55,529 nucleotides of DNA, from NCBI GenBank assembly GCA_002167745.1, contig NHCB01000006.1:131577-187105 (forward strand). Reading direction: 5' to 3'. Below are positions 45,014 through 54,416 of the stretch, piece after piece. Numbering within the stretch: the first letter of the stretch is position 1; the number at the start of each line of letters is the position of its first letter. The notes beneath the pieces are model-generated. The model had not been told where the DNA came from and did not search any database. It saw only the letters and a program-made list of their open reading frames with translations. The position numbers and the translations under genes are program-made. Source of the DNA: Betaproteobacteria bacterium TMED22. Lineage in GTDB: Bacteria; Pseudomonadota; Gammaproteobacteria; Burkholderiales; Eutrophovitaceae.

Positions 45014-45988
45014 GTGTCAATATATCCGAAATATAATTTTCTTAAATTCATTATTATCGCAATAGCATTGACGTCGATCGGCTTACACGGCTGCTCAGAC
45101 CAAAATGGTAGTACTCGAACATATAAACTGGTCACAGGACCTCAAGGAGGAGCTTGGTACCCCTTAGGCGGCGCACTTAAAGCACTGATAGAAAATGATC
45201 AGTCCGACATTAAAGTGCAAGTCTTGCCCGGTGGCGGCGTGTCTAACGCACTCGCTTTACACACGGGACAAGCACAAATCGCTTTAGCGCAAAGCGTTAC
45301 TAGTCTAGACGCCATTGATGGCAAACCACCATTCCAAGAACCACTGCAGAACATATGTAATATTGCGACCTTATATAGACAGTACTTCCAAGTGGTCACG
45401 CTTGCGAAATCAAGCGTGAACAATCCATTCGAATTAAAAAATAAAGTTTTAGCGACTCAGCCAAAGGGCGCTACGGGAGAGGCAATAACGAATCATCTGT
45501 TACAAGCGCATGGTATGGACTATGAAAGCCTAGACAACGTGAGCTTTGGCTCCTACACGGATTCAGTAACGCTCATGAAAGACGGGAATGCGGACGTATT
45601 TACCTTAACAACCACTATTCCATCTGGCGCAGTAATGGATCTAGCTAGTTCTCGCTCCATTAAACTGATGTCCATGAGCGAAGAATCTCACAAAAAAATG
45701 CTGAAGATAAACTCAAAATATGAAAGAGGATTTATTCCTAAAGGGACGTATCCAAAGCAAAATGATGATGTCGCAACAATCTTCTGGTACACCCATCTCG
45801 CAGCACGTTGCGATGTGGAAAACCAAGTTATTTCGCGCATCCTCGATGTCGTTCAGTCCGGCTCAATGGAATTGGTTTCAGTGACTAAAGCAATCGAAGG
45901 ATTGGATATTGAAACTATGACCCGAGATATTGGCGTTCCGATGCATCCTGGAGCAATTGAATGGTACGAAAAGCAAAAGCAACAATAA
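45014..45988 (+). CDS. TAXI-type TRAP transporter receptor, lipoprotein
   Basis: Substrate-binding protein for a TRAP transporter, 324 residues. The GTG at 45014 is chosen because AGGAG lies eight bases upstream; it gives a signal peptide ending in a lipobox LHGC near residue 27, so it should be membrane anchored. TAXI motifs: YKLVTGPQGGAWYPLGGALKALIE (in parts), LPGGGVSNALALHTGQAQIALAQS and HPGAIEWYE. TAXI receptors take glutamate, other dicarboxylates or unknown acids. It is followed by the fused permease after 30 bases. Confidence 0.93.
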   Translation: MSIYPKYNFLKFIIIAIALTSIGLHGCSDQNGSTRTYKLVTGPQGGAWYPLGGALKALIENDQSDIKVQVLPGGGVSNALALHTGQAQIALAQSVTSLDAIDGKPPFQEPLQNICNIATLYRQYFQVVTLAKSSVNNPFELKNKVLATQPKGATGEAITNHLLQAHGMDYESLDNVSFGSYTDSVTLMKDGNADVFTLTTTIPSGAVMDLASSRSIKLMSMSEESHKKMLKINSKYERGFIPKGTYPKQNDDVATIFWYTHLAARCDVENQVISRILDVVQSGSMELVSVTKAIEGLDIETMTRDIGVPMHPGAIEWYEKQKQQ

Positions 45989-46018
45989 ATCTTAAGCATC
46001 CGTTAAAAGGTCATGCCA

Positions 46019-47875
46019 ATGTTTAAATCTGTGAACGCGATGGCAACAATCATATCCTTAGTTGCTCTATCGATGTCTGGATTTCATTTGTACATTGCTT
46101 GGCAAGGGCCCCCTGACGCACTCACACTCCGGGCGATGCACCTAGCGTTCGCACTAACACTGGTCTTCCTCACAAGCGCCAGCACCCTTAATAAGGAGGG
46201 CAAATCACGCTTCAGAATAGATTCGATACTGTTAATTGCTCTCACAGTTTTCGCATGCGGCTACTTAGTTCTAAATCAAGACTATATCGTGAGCCGAATG
46301 GTCTATGTAGATCCACTGAGGCCTATCGATTGGGTACTAGGCATCATCACAGTAATTCTAGTGCTCGAGGGAACACGACGAGCTGTAGGGTGGGCACTTC
46401 CTATAACCGCTATTGGATTTCTCATTTACGCATTAACAATTGGCGGCGTAGACGTTGAGCGAGTTATCGAACAAATGTACATGGGTACAGAGGGAATTCT
46501 TGGAATCCCCCTATATGTCTCAGCTACATATGTCATGTTATTCATTCTTTTCGGCGCACTAGTTGAGAGAACGGGCACTGGCGCTTTATTCATGGATTTT
46601 GCAATGGGACTTGCTGGTCATTCCGCAGGAGGGCCCGCAAAAGTCTCATGCATCACAAGTGGTATGTTCGGGACAGTCTCTGGAAGCGCGGTAGCAAATG
46701 TTATGACAACTGGCGCATTCACAATTCCTCTAATGAAACGACTCGGATACAAACCTGCCTTTGCGGGATCAGTAGAGGCAGTTGCCTCAACAGGCGGTCA
46801 GATTATGCCGCCCATCATGGGGGCCACAGCATTTATCATGGCTGAGTTTCTGGGCATCAGCTACCTTAAAGTGGCTATGTACGCACTGCTACCGGCATTA
46901 CTTTATTACATCGCATTATTTTTAAGCATCCACTTTGAAGCAAAAAAAAATGGGATGCATGGTTTGGACAAATCCGAGCTACCAAGAGTGGCCACAGTAC
47001 TTAAAGAACGCGGTCACTTATTTCTGCCGTTAATTATCATTGTTGGCACCCTGCTCCTCGGGTTTAGCGCACCCTTTGCCGCACTATGCGGAATCGCTAG
47101 CACCATTCCCACCGCGCTCATGAGAAAATCGACAAGAAAGTACATTAATTTTAATAATATTCTTAAAGCACTTGAAGAAGGCGCAAAAAATACTGTAACG
47201 GTAGCATTATCCTGTGCTTGCGCAGGAATTGTTATAGGGGTAATTTTCATTACCGGATTAGGACTAGAGTTTACGAATTTGGTACTCTCTGCCGCAGATA
47301 ATCATCTATTTTTAGCCCTCATTCTCACAAGTTTTGCAGGTATCTTACTCGGTATGGGGATGCCAACTGCGCCCGCTTACATCATGCAAACAGCGCTACT
47401 AGTCCCTGCGCTTGTGAAACTCGGCGTTATAGTAGAAGCGGCCCACATGTTTGTCTTCTATTTTGCAATCCTGTCTGCCATCACGCCACCTGTCGCACTC
47501 GCTGTTTATGCGGCTAATGGAATTTCACGAGCTTCTATTTGGGACTCCAGTATTGCTGCACTAAGACTAGGTGCTACTGGCTACATTATTCCTTTCATGT
47601 TTGTCTTTGGGCCATCACTCCTCTTAATTGGGAGCGGTATAGAAGTGTTACAAACAAGCATTACCGCAATTATTGGAGTTATCTGCCTCGCGTCTGGACT
47701 ATCTGGCTACCTATTTACGCCAACCTCAATTTGGGAGCGCTTAAGTTTATTGACTGCGGCATTAGTACTCATCAAACCAGGCCTCGAGACCGACATTCTT
47801 GGAGCCGCACTCATAATATTCACACTATTTTTTCAGCTACGCCGTAAATCAAGCACTATATCGACAACCGACTAA
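46019..47875 (+). CDS. TRAP transporter fused permease (DctQM-type)
   Basis: Integral membrane protein of 618 residues with about 16 helices, combining the small DctQ-like and large DctM-like parts of a TRAP symporter, the usual partner of TAXI receptors. Signature: TSGMFGTVSGSAVANVMTTGAFTIP (in parts), PIMGATAFIMAEF, GMGMPTAPAYIM and ILSAITPPVALAVYAANGI. The ATG at 46019 is preferred because AAAAGG lies eight bases upstream. An ATG six bases earlier has too little spacing. It imports a substrate with Na+ or H+; the substrate is unknown. Confidence 0.95.
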   Translation: MFKSVNAMATIISLVALSMSGFHLYIAWQGPPDALTLRAMHLAFALTLVFLTSASTLNKEGKSRFRIDSILLIALTVFACGYLVLNQDYIVSRMVYVDPLRPIDWVLGIITVILVLEGTRRAVGWALPITAIGFLIYALTIGGVDVERVIEQMYMGTEGILGIPLYVSATYVMLFILFGALVERTGTGALFMDFAMGLAGHSAGGPAKVSCITSGMFGTVSGSAVANVMTTGAFTIPLMKRLGYKPAFAGSVEAVASTGGQIMPPIMGATAFIMAEFLGISYLKVAMYALLPALLYYIALFLSIHFEAKKNGMHGLDKSELPRVATVLKERGHLFLPLIIIVGTLLLGFSAPFAALCGIASTIPTALMRKSTRKYINFNNILKALEEGAKNTVTVALSCACAGIVIGVIFITGLGLEFTNLVLSAADNHLFLALILTSFAGILLGMGMPTAPAYIMQTALLVPALVKLGVIVEAAHMFVFYFAILSAITPPVALAVYAANGISRASIWDSSIAALRLGATGYIIPFMFVFGPSLLLIGSGIEVLQTSITAIIGVICLASGLSGYLFTPTSIWERLSLLTAALVLIKPGLETDILGAALIIFTLFFQLRRKSSTISTTD

Positions 47876-47976
47876 TAATGTGGTCACTGCATTACTTTCC
47901 GAATTCTTTACTTTGGGCAAACAACATTTCTAAATTACAATGGTCGATATGAAGACTACCATACTGAAACTATAAG

Positions 47977-48699
47977 ATGTTTGACTGGATCGCCTCTCCT
48001 GAGGCATGGGTTGCGCTCGGGACCTTAACAGCCTTAGAGATTGTTCTAGGTATTGATAATATAATTTTCCTATCGATACTTGTGAACCGATTACCACAAG
48101 GCCAACGTAACTTTGCGAGGCGCCTGGGGCTTTCCTTAGCCATGTTTGCAAGACTAGGTCTGCTTTTTTCACTCGCATGGGTTATGTCTCTGAGAGAACC
48201 GATTTTAACCTTTGAAGCCTTTACGATTTCAGGGCGAGACCTCATATTGTTTTTCGGTGGACTGTTCCTTATTGTGAAGGCAACACAGGAAATTTACGAA
48301 GCCCTAAACGGAGTTTCGTCCGAACGAACCTCAAGCGGAAGGGCTAGTTTATTCTCAATACTTATCCAAATAGCCATCTTAGATATCGTGTTCTCCCTTG
48401 ATTCAGTGATCACAGCAGTCGGCTTAGTCGATCAACTCAGCATAATGGTCATAGCAATTGTCATCGCTGTGGGCGTAATGATGTTCGCAGCGGAAGGTAT
48501 TGGTAATTTTGTTGATAAGCACCCGACCATTAAAATACTTGCGCTAGGTTTCTTAATATTAGTTGGAGTTGTATTGGTTTTTGAGTGCTTTCAAATTCAC
48601 ATACCCAAATCGTACATTTACGTTGCGATGGCGTTTTCCCTGGCAGTCGAACTGATTAATATCAAAGCTCGAGCAAGGAACAAAACGTCCTCTCCGTAG
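47977..48699 (+). CDS. TerC family integral membrane protein
   Basis: 240 residues, about seven membrane helices. Motifs ALEIVLGIDNIIFLSILV and LQIAILDIVFSLDSVITAVGL (as IQIAILDIVFSLDSV) each carry the conserved aspartates of TerC/Alx proteins. This branch (YgdQ/YoaE-like) may move manganese or other metal, but the role is not settled. No tellurite operon is present. It is convergent with the SMP-30 gene (7 bases). Confidence 0.93.
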   Translation: MFDWIASPEAWVALGTLTALEIVLGIDNIIFLSILVNRLPQGQRNFARRLGLSLAMFARLGLLFSLAWVMSLREPILTFEAFTISGRDLILFFGGLFLIVKATQEIYEALNGVSSERTSSGRASLFSILIQIAILDIVFSLDSVITAVGLVDQLSIMVIAIVIAVGVMMFAAEGIGNFVDKHPTIKILALGFLILVGVVLVFECFQIHIPKSYIYVAMAFSLAVELINIKARARNKTSSP

Positions 48700-48706
48700 G
48701 ATCCAA

Positions 48707-49630
48707 TTAGGTATTTAGAAAGTTAAGCGGCAAGCCTGGACAGTGCCACTCAAAAGCGTAGAGTCGACCCAAACCGGAGGAGGTAACGTAAGCTGTTCTG
48801 AGTTCTGGCCCACCGAAACACACATTAGTCACCATAAGATCAAAGTCAGGAACGGGTACCCTCGCGCGAACCTCTCCCGAGGGGGCGATTGCCGTAACAC
48901 ATCCAGTACCTAAAGTTGCAACAACGACATTCCCTTCCGCGTCGACAGCAAGTGAGTCAAGCCGCTCATATCCATTAAATTTGTGTAACAACCGACCTGG
49001 CCAAAAAAGACTTGGGCCATTTTTTTTCAGTATGCCAGGTGATTCAATATCAAAGGCCCATAGTCGGGCGGCATTTGTTTCAGCAACGTATAAGGTCTTC
49101 TCGTCTGGAGACAAACCAATACCGTTTGGAGTATCGAAAGGATGAATCAACTCGATAATCATGGACCCATCCGTCTTGGCATAAAAAATTGAACCTCGAT
49201 CAATTTGTCGACCTCGACGCTTACCAAGATCTGTGAAATAAAATCCACCTTGCCGGTCAAAAACAATATCATTAGGACCCCTAAGCGGCTCGCCATCACA
49301 CTCCGTATAAATCGAATGCACCACTCCATCTTCCAAGTTTACAGATTGAATTGATCCGCCCACATAATCATCCGGCATTGTCTCACCAGGACGATTAAAT
49401 GGTCCATTTTTCGTCCAAACAAAACCACCGTTATTGCATATGTACATTCTTCCGTCAGGACCCAATGCGGCTCCATTAGGGCCTCCACCACAATCGGCAA
49501 CAATTGTCTGCTCTCCAGAAGCATCAACACGAGTCAGTGTGCCTCGTTCGATCTCCACGAGTAGAACAGATCCATCCTCCATGGCAACAGGCCCTTCAGG
49601 AAACAATAATCCTCTACAAATTTCTCTCAC
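48707..49630 (-). CDS. SMP-30/gluconolactonase family protein
   Basis: Six-bladed beta-propeller hydrolase of 307 residues, which opens sugar or other lactones with a divalent metal. Metal ligands are suggested by FPEGPVAMEDG (Glu12), RGPNDIVFD (Asn), NGIGLSPDEKTLYVAET and LDSLAVDAEGN (Asp). The start GTG has GGAGGGG upstream. It follows an SDR gene by 41 bases on the same strand. An SDR making a lactone and this enzyme opening it would fit a sugar or acid oxidation route, by inference. Confidence 0.92.
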   Translation of the reverse strand: MREICRGLLFPEGPVAMEDGSVLLVEIERGTLTRVDASGEQTIVADCGGGPNGAALGPDGRMYICNNGGFVWTKNGPFNRPGETMPDDYVGGSIQSVNLEDGVVHSIYTECDGEPLRGPNDIVFDRQGGFYFTDLGKRRGRQIDRGSIFYAKTDGSMIIELIHPFDTPNGIGLSPDEKTLYVAETNAARLWAFDIESPGILKKNGPSLFWPGRLLHKFNGYERLDSLAVDAEGNVVVATLGTGCVTAIAPSGEVRARVPVPDFDLMVTNVCFGGPELRTAYVTSSGLGRLYAFEWHCPGLPLNFLNT

Positions 49631-49671
49631 AGTAAATCCCCTCCAAAGTAAAACGCTATTCGAGTTTCCTC

Positions 49672-50469
49672 TTATAGCATCATCACACCCCCATCAACAT
49701 GATAAGACTGCCCTGTTATGAAATCAGAGTCTTTTGTCGCCAAGAAATATGCCATTGCGGCAACATCCTTGGGTGTTTGCGCCCTCGCCATAGGAACACC
49801 TTGCACGCGTTGATTCCACGCAGACCCGCGAGGCGTATTTTCAATAGCCGTCCACTCAGCGTCAATTTGGACCCACATATCCGTATCAACCGGCCCAGGA
49901 CAAATACTGTTTACCGTAACGTTCGGTGACAATTCTGATGCTCCCGATTGAGTGATCATAATTACTGCTGCTTTACTCGCCGAGTAAGCACACATAAATT
50001 TTCTTCCTGCTCGCCCCGCTATGGAGGCCATATTAATGATCTTGCCTGAAGGCCGGCCTTCCGATATCGGTGTTTGATTCAACATTTGTTTAGCGCCCGC
50101 CTGTACACAAAAAAACAACCCTTTGGCGTTCACATTTTGCATGTAATCCCAATCTTCTTGAGTCGTATCAAGAAAAGGTCTTACCCTAATTACTCCCGCA
50201 TTATTAACTAAGACATCAACGCGACCAAACCGCTTGACTGATTCAGTCATCATACTGGCGGGGGCCTCAGGTTGAGTAATATCCAACCCTAAAGGAACGA
50301 CATCTGCACCTAATTTATGAAGCTCATCAGCTAGGGATATCACCAATTCCTCGTTTGAATCAACCAAGACCAGTTGAGCACCATCCGACGCATAACGCCT
50401 CGCAATCTGCTCTCCAATACCCCGTCCTGCGCCCGTGATAACAGCAACAACGCCTTTTAACCCATGCAT
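49672..50469 (-). CDS. Short-chain dehydrogenase/reductase
   Basis: 265-residue NAD(P)-dependent oxidoreductase. TGAGRGIG (12-19), VNNAGVIRVRP (88-98), Ser149 and Tyr162-x3-Lys166 (AYSASKAAV), and the C-terminal FITGQSYHVDGG. It lies eight bases after the amidase gene and 41 before the SMP-30 gene, forming a three-gene group. The Asp at about residue 37 (VLVDSN) after the second strand suggests preference for NAD over NADP. Confidence 0.94.
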   Translation of the reverse strand: MHGLKGVVAVITGAGRGIGEQIARRYASDGAQLVLVDSNEELVISLADELHKLGADVVPLGLDITQPEAPASMMTESVKRFGRVDVLVNNAGVIRVRPFLDTTQEDWDYMQNVNAKGLFFCVQAGAKQMLNQTPISEGRPSGKIINMASIAGRAGRKFMCAYSASKAAVIMITQSGASELSPNVTVNSICPGPVDTDMWVQIDAEWTAIENTPRGSAWNQRVQGVPMARAQTPKDVAAMAYFLATKDSDFITGQSYHVDGGVMML

Positions 50470-50477
50470 AAATTTCC

Positions 50478-51914
50478 CTAAACCTCTCTTGAGGCAACAT
50501 CTGGCCTTTCAAGATGCCAATCAGTATTAGCTTGAAATGCTTGAGCGATTTTTAAAATCTTAAGTTCATCAAATGGTCGGCCGTAAATCATGAGACCGAT
50601 CGGCAACCCTTGCGCATTAAAACCACAGGGGACTGTAACCGCGCTCAAGTTAAGTATATTTCCAATAGCTGTATTACGTAAACAGCTGACATTTATTTTT
50701 GAGTAAGCCTCAACGCTGGATTGACAGTTAGCTAGCGCGCTCGGAGGTATCATGACAGTAGGCACGAGTAAGGCGTCCGTGGTGTCAAAAAAATCAATTG
50801 CTTGCTTCCTAATTAAAGTAAGACCATTTTTAATATTCAGATATTCGATAGCGGTTACATCTCGCCCCTTGATTATTCGATGCGAAACTACAGGGTCCAG
50901 TTCGTGAAAATGCTCATCGATCAACTTTCGATTTGAGTAATAAGCCTCAGCCGCGATCACTAACCCTTTGGGATTTAATGCTTGGGCAGCATTTGCTACA
51001 TCGAATGACCCGTGTTTAATACTGGCCTCTAGATCCAAGAATACATTACCCGTTTCTAAAACAGACGCTTCAACCTCTGAATCGCATTCCTCAAAAAAGA
51101 CACCTTCGGGAAATACTAACTGGTATCCAGTTAAAGAATTCGAGGACTCATTGCTTTTCCCCTCTATCAAAGGGCGGAAAACTTGCATTGACGGATCTTC
51201 AGAATCTTTCGCTGCCATCAATCGATAAACAGCTTCTGCATCTGCGGCATCCCGAGTTAGAGGTCCGACTGAATCTAGCGTCCAACTCAGAGGAAAAACG
51301 CCTCGACGGCTAATTTGTCCGACCGTCGTTTTTAGACCAGTCACGCTATTAAATGAGGCTGGAATTCGGACCGAACCGCCAGTATCACTCCCTAGAGCCA
51401 TCGGAACAAGACCTGCACCAACGGCAACTCCTGAACCACTACTCGAACCACCTGGCACGTGGTGTTTGTCAGCCCAAGGATTGACTGGTGTACCGAGGCT
51501 ATTGTTGACTCCGACCCCACCATAAGCAAGCTGGACTGTATGAGTTTTACCGATAAGTACGGCTCCGAGGGCTTTTAGCCGAGACACAATAAAAGCATCA
51601 CTTTTTGGCACATTTTCACTTAGTAAGTCTGTGCCCGCGCGAGTCGGGACCCCAGCTACATCGTAGAGATCTTTAATTGCATAAGGAATTCCATGCAGAG
51701 GACCATGATCAACACCCCCATTGAGGTTTGCATCGGCTTCCCTCGCCTCCTCCAACGCTCGGCTCTCAAGAATTTCAACAAACGCACGAAGGGCCCCATC
51801 GTACTTTTTGATCCTATCTAGATAAAATCGAGTTATATCCTCAGAACTCAGTTCCCCAGAACGAAGTTTTATACCAAGCGCAATAATAGACGAAAACGGA
51901 TCGAATGACGTCAT
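50478..51914 (-). CDS. Amidase signature family hydrolase
   Basis: 478-residue amide hydrolase with the Ser-cisSer-Lys triad. Lys81 is in PYAIKDLYD, the cis-Ser loop is GGSSSGSGVAVGAG (residues 155-168), and the nucleophile Ser181 is in SDTGGSVRIPAS. It is related to indole-acetamide, urea-type and aryl amidases, and GatA-like; GatB/GatC are absent so a tRNA role is unlikely. It is upstream in an operon with the SDR and the SMP-30 protein. The substrate is unknown. Confidence 0.93.
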   Translation of the reverse strand: MTSFDPFSSIIALGIKLRSGELSSEDITRFYLDRIKKYDGALRAFVEILESRALEEAREADANLNGGVDHGPLHGIPYAIKDLYDVAGVPTRAGTDLLSENVPKSDAFIVSRLKALGAVLIGKTHTVQLAYGGVGVNNSLGTPVNPWADKHHVPGGSSSGSGVAVGAGLVPMALGSDTGGSVRIPASFNSVTGLKTTVGQISRRGVFPLSWTLDSVGPLTRDAADAEAVYRLMAAKDSEDPSMQVFRPLIEGKSNESSNSLTGYQLVFPEGVFFEECDSEVEASVLETGNVFLDLEASIKHGSFDVANAAQALNPKGLVIAAEAYYSNRKLIDEHFHELDPVVSHRIIKGRDVTAIEYLNIKNGLTLIRKQAIDFFDTTDALLVPTVMIPPSALANCQSSVEAYSKINVSCLRNTAIGNILNLSAVTVPCGFNAQGLPIGLMIYGRPFDELKILKIAQAFQANTDWHLERPDVASREV

Positions 51915-51981
51915 AACGACGAGTCCCCTTGATAAAAAAAATTACTCCAGATACATCATATCTAATACACAACAATAGTAC

Positions 51982-52743
51982 CTAAACACCAAGAATAAGC
52001 GGTATTACCTCATTAATTGAGTCTCTTAAAACTCCATCAGCTACGTCGTCATACTGTGTCGCTTGATTATTGACGATAATTAACTTAGCACCAGCCGCTT
52101 TGGCAACATCCACAGCACCAGCAATTGGAAAAACCTGCAACGTAGTGCCAATGCACAACAATAAATCACTATTTTTCACATAATCAAATACCATAGCGAT
52201 CTTGGTCTCATCGAGTGGTTGCCCAAAAGAAATCGTATCGCTTTTCAAAATACCATTGCAATCTAAGCAGCTCGGATCCAAGTTCCCGCCGCTTACACGA
52301 GTAAGCTCGTCTTTCATCCTGGTTTTCTTTTGGCATGACATACACATAACGCGATGAATCGTGCCATGGATCTCAATGACTTTACTGGGAGTATTTCCAG
52401 CAGCTTGATGAAGGCCATCAATATTTTGGGTAACCAGGGAGGTGAGCTTACCTGTCTGCTCAAAAGAAGCAATCGCATCGTGCGCACTGTTGGGTGCGGC
52501 TGTTAATGCAGGATGTTTTAAACGTGATTGCCAAGCGAGACGCCGTACCTCGGGATCAGACATATAAAACCTAATATCTGACATCTTTTCGGCGAGCGGG
52601 TTTTTTGTCCACACACCCTGAGGACCTCGAAAATCAGGGACTCCTGAATCGGTCGATACCCCTGCTCCTGTCAAAATGACGACATTAGGTACCTCTTGAA
52701 TCATCGCCCTAGCACGCTCGATACATGATGTTTCTGAAATCAT
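51982..52743 (-). CDS. Sir2 family NAD-dependent protein deacylase
   Basis: 253-residue sirtuin. GAGVSTDSGVPDFRG binds NAD, with TQNIDGLH and the catalytic His126 in EIHGTIH. A zinc ribbon has CMSC (134-137) and CLDC (159-162). The ATG at 52743 overlaps the upstream esterase stop by one base (TGATG). It removes acyl groups from lysines of its target. A link to the acyl-CoA genes around is only inferred. Confidence 0.94.
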   Translation of the reverse strand: MISETSCIERARAMIQEVPNVVILTGAGVSTDSGVPDFRGPQGVWTKNPLAEKMSDIRFYMSDPEVRRLAWQSRLKHPALTAAPNSAHDAIASFEQTGKLTSLVTQNIDGLHQAAGNTPSKVIEIHGTIHRVMCMSCQKKTRMKDELTRVSGGNLDPSCLDCNGILKSDTISFGQPLDETKIAMVFDYVKNSDLLLCIGTTLQVFPIAGAVDVAKAAGAKLIIVNNQATQYDDVADGVLRDSINEVIPLILGV

Positions 52744-53849
52744 CACGAGTGACTTATCGCCCTGAAGAGAAAAGGTAGGCTTTTGTCGAGCCGATAATCA
52801 AGATCTGAATGGTTATCGGCAAATTCCTCGTAAACGTGCTTGACGCCATAATCATTTAAGCGCTTGGATAATATTCTCGTTCCATAGTGGATAAAATACT
52901 GATCACTAGTCCCACACTCTATCCAAATACCTTTTAGTTTCTTTAAATTACTGCTAAAACGCTTTACAAGATGAATTGGATCATGAGCCAACCAACGTTT
53001 CCAACGTAGTTCAATCAACTCACCTGTGTCCATATCAAAAGGAACTCTAAAACCAAGTGATGCTTTTGGGTCTGGATCGTATGTCGCGGCCATACAAAGA
53101 CTCATCAGGCAATGACCATCAGAAAATGATATTTTTTCTCTCGACCAGGCAGACTTTAAAAACCGCTTGATTCGACCATCATCTAGCCCTTGCGAGACGA
53201 GCTCACGCCGAGCTTTCTCCTTTTTTGAAAATTTCTTGGATGAATAGTCGCCAACGGTATACTTCGCTAATGCATCTAGAGTACTTGGCCAATCTCGACG
53301 ATAGACAAAGTCAAAGTAAGCATCCCCAGAAAGATTCCCGATAGCACCCCAGACATCTGGATGTTTCATTCCCTGGAGCATCGCTCCATAGCCACCAGAT
53401 GATTTACCAAAACAAGCTCTATACTTGGCGGCCGCTTTAGTCCGAAAATTATCATCAACAAAAGGCACCAGCTCTCGAGTTAGGTAGTCATCATAGGCAC
53501 CTAAGGCGGAGGAATTAATATATTGATTACCGCCAAGAGAAGTAAAACAGTCAGGAAATACGGCAATCACGGGGCCAATCTTTTTCTCAAACACTAAACG
53601 GTCTAACCGCTGTGGCATGCTTTCCCCAAAGGGCTTCCAGTTGAGGCGAGCGGGGCCAGAGGATGTAAATCCCGCTAAATCATAAAACACCGGATATCGT
53701 TCATCAGGCTTTGATGCGTATCCTGGGGGTAACCAGACCATTAGATCCCTGCGCCAAGGGTCTTTGAGGGGGTTACCCCTCAAAACGTCAGAAACATGCT
53801 CGAGCCTTACGAGCTCTCCCTTGGGATGCTTCATTCTCTTTAAGCTCAT
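52743..53849 (-). CDS. Alpha/beta-hydrolase (esterase D-like)
   Basis: 368-residue putative esterase. The nucleophile elbow is GKSSGG (G148-K-S150-S-G152), preceded by a long N-terminal domain with VWLPPGYASKPDERYPVFYDL. The C-terminal half contains VYEEFADNHSDLDYRLDKSLPF, where the Asp/His pair (NHSDLDYR) is expected. It starts right after the Rap1a-like gene stop. It has no signal peptide, so it is cytosolic. Relatives of this D-like shape act on siderophores or ester-bound substrates; the substrate is unknown. Confidence 0.86.
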   Translation of the reverse strand: MSLKRMKHPKGELVRLEHVSDVLRGNPLKDPWRRDLMVWLPPGYASKPDERYPVFYDLAGFTSSGPARLNWKPFGESMPQRLDRLVFEKKIGPVIAVFPDCFTSLGGNQYINSSALGAYDDYLTRELVPFVDDNFRTKAAAKYRACFGKSSGGYGAMLQGMKHPDVWGAIGNLSGDAYFDFVYRRDWPSTLDALAKYTVGDYSSKKFSKKEKARRELVSQGLDDGRIKRFLKSAWSREKISFSDGHCLMSLCMAATYDPDPKASLGFRVPFDMDTGELIELRWKRWLAHDPIHLVKRFSSNLKKLKGIWIECGTSDQYFIHYGTRILSKRLNDYGVKHVYEEFADNHSDLDYRLDKSLPFLFRAISHS

Positions 53850-54197
53850 TCAGCGCTTTCGACATGCGTACGCTTCAGACATCGCCTGTCGGACTGCATC
53901 GGCACCAGATAAACGCTCTAAATTCACATCGGAGTTTAAATATAATCGTACCGTTTCCTCAAGATCCAAGCGGGTGACCGATTGCGGCGTACAAAAAAAC
54001 AACTCATTAAAAGCATCATGGATACCAAGTACAAATGCACTAAACTGTTTTTTTCTTGTGGCATCCGATTGAGCCGTCCAACCTCGAATTTCTGATAAGG
54101 ACACGAACTGTTTTTGTATCTGTGCCGCACTTAACGACGTCGTGCCGATTGTAAAAAAGAAAAGAATCAGCGCCAAACGTCTTACCCTCAACGACAT
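53850..54197 (-). CDS. Rap1a/Tai-like exported protein
   Basis: 115-residue exported protein. Signal peptide about 1-24 (LALILFFFTIGTTSLSAAQ). The mature part resembles the Rap1a/Tai fold (immunity to T6SS amidases): FSAFVLGIHDAF, FFCTPQSVTRLDLEETVRLYL and AVRQAMSEAYAC. Two cysteines (about Cys69 and Cys112) fit the expected disulfide. No T6SS effector is nearby, so it may simply be a fold relative. A near-perfect ribosome site AAAGGAGG is eight bases upstream. It starts an operon with the esterase and the sirtuin. Confidence 0.8.
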   Translation of the reverse strand: MSLRVRRLALILFFFTIGTTSLSAAQIQKQFVSLSEIRGWTAQSDATRKKQFSAFVLGIHDAFNELFFCTPQSVTRLDLEETVRLYLNSDVNLERLSGADAVRQAMSEAYACRKR

Positions 54198-54416
54198 ATC
54201 TTTAACCTCCTTTAAAAAAACTTAAAACCCAACAACATATTATTATGAAGAGTTACTCGCCCTGCATTAACTCATCATTCTGCCTAACTTTAAAAATTAA
54301 GCTTCACTCTGAGCGTAGTCAAGAAATTAGCTGGCAATAGACCTAGGATTTTGATCCATCTATTTCGAACTTGAAGATTAAATTATTCGGCCTCTTTTAC
54401 AACAAAATTATTGTTC

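Noticed and set aside
30827-48699. Tellurite-resistance (ter) system from TerB-like and TerC-like genes
   Set aside because: They lie 17 kb apart with no TerA, D, E or F; both families occur widely as lone genes.
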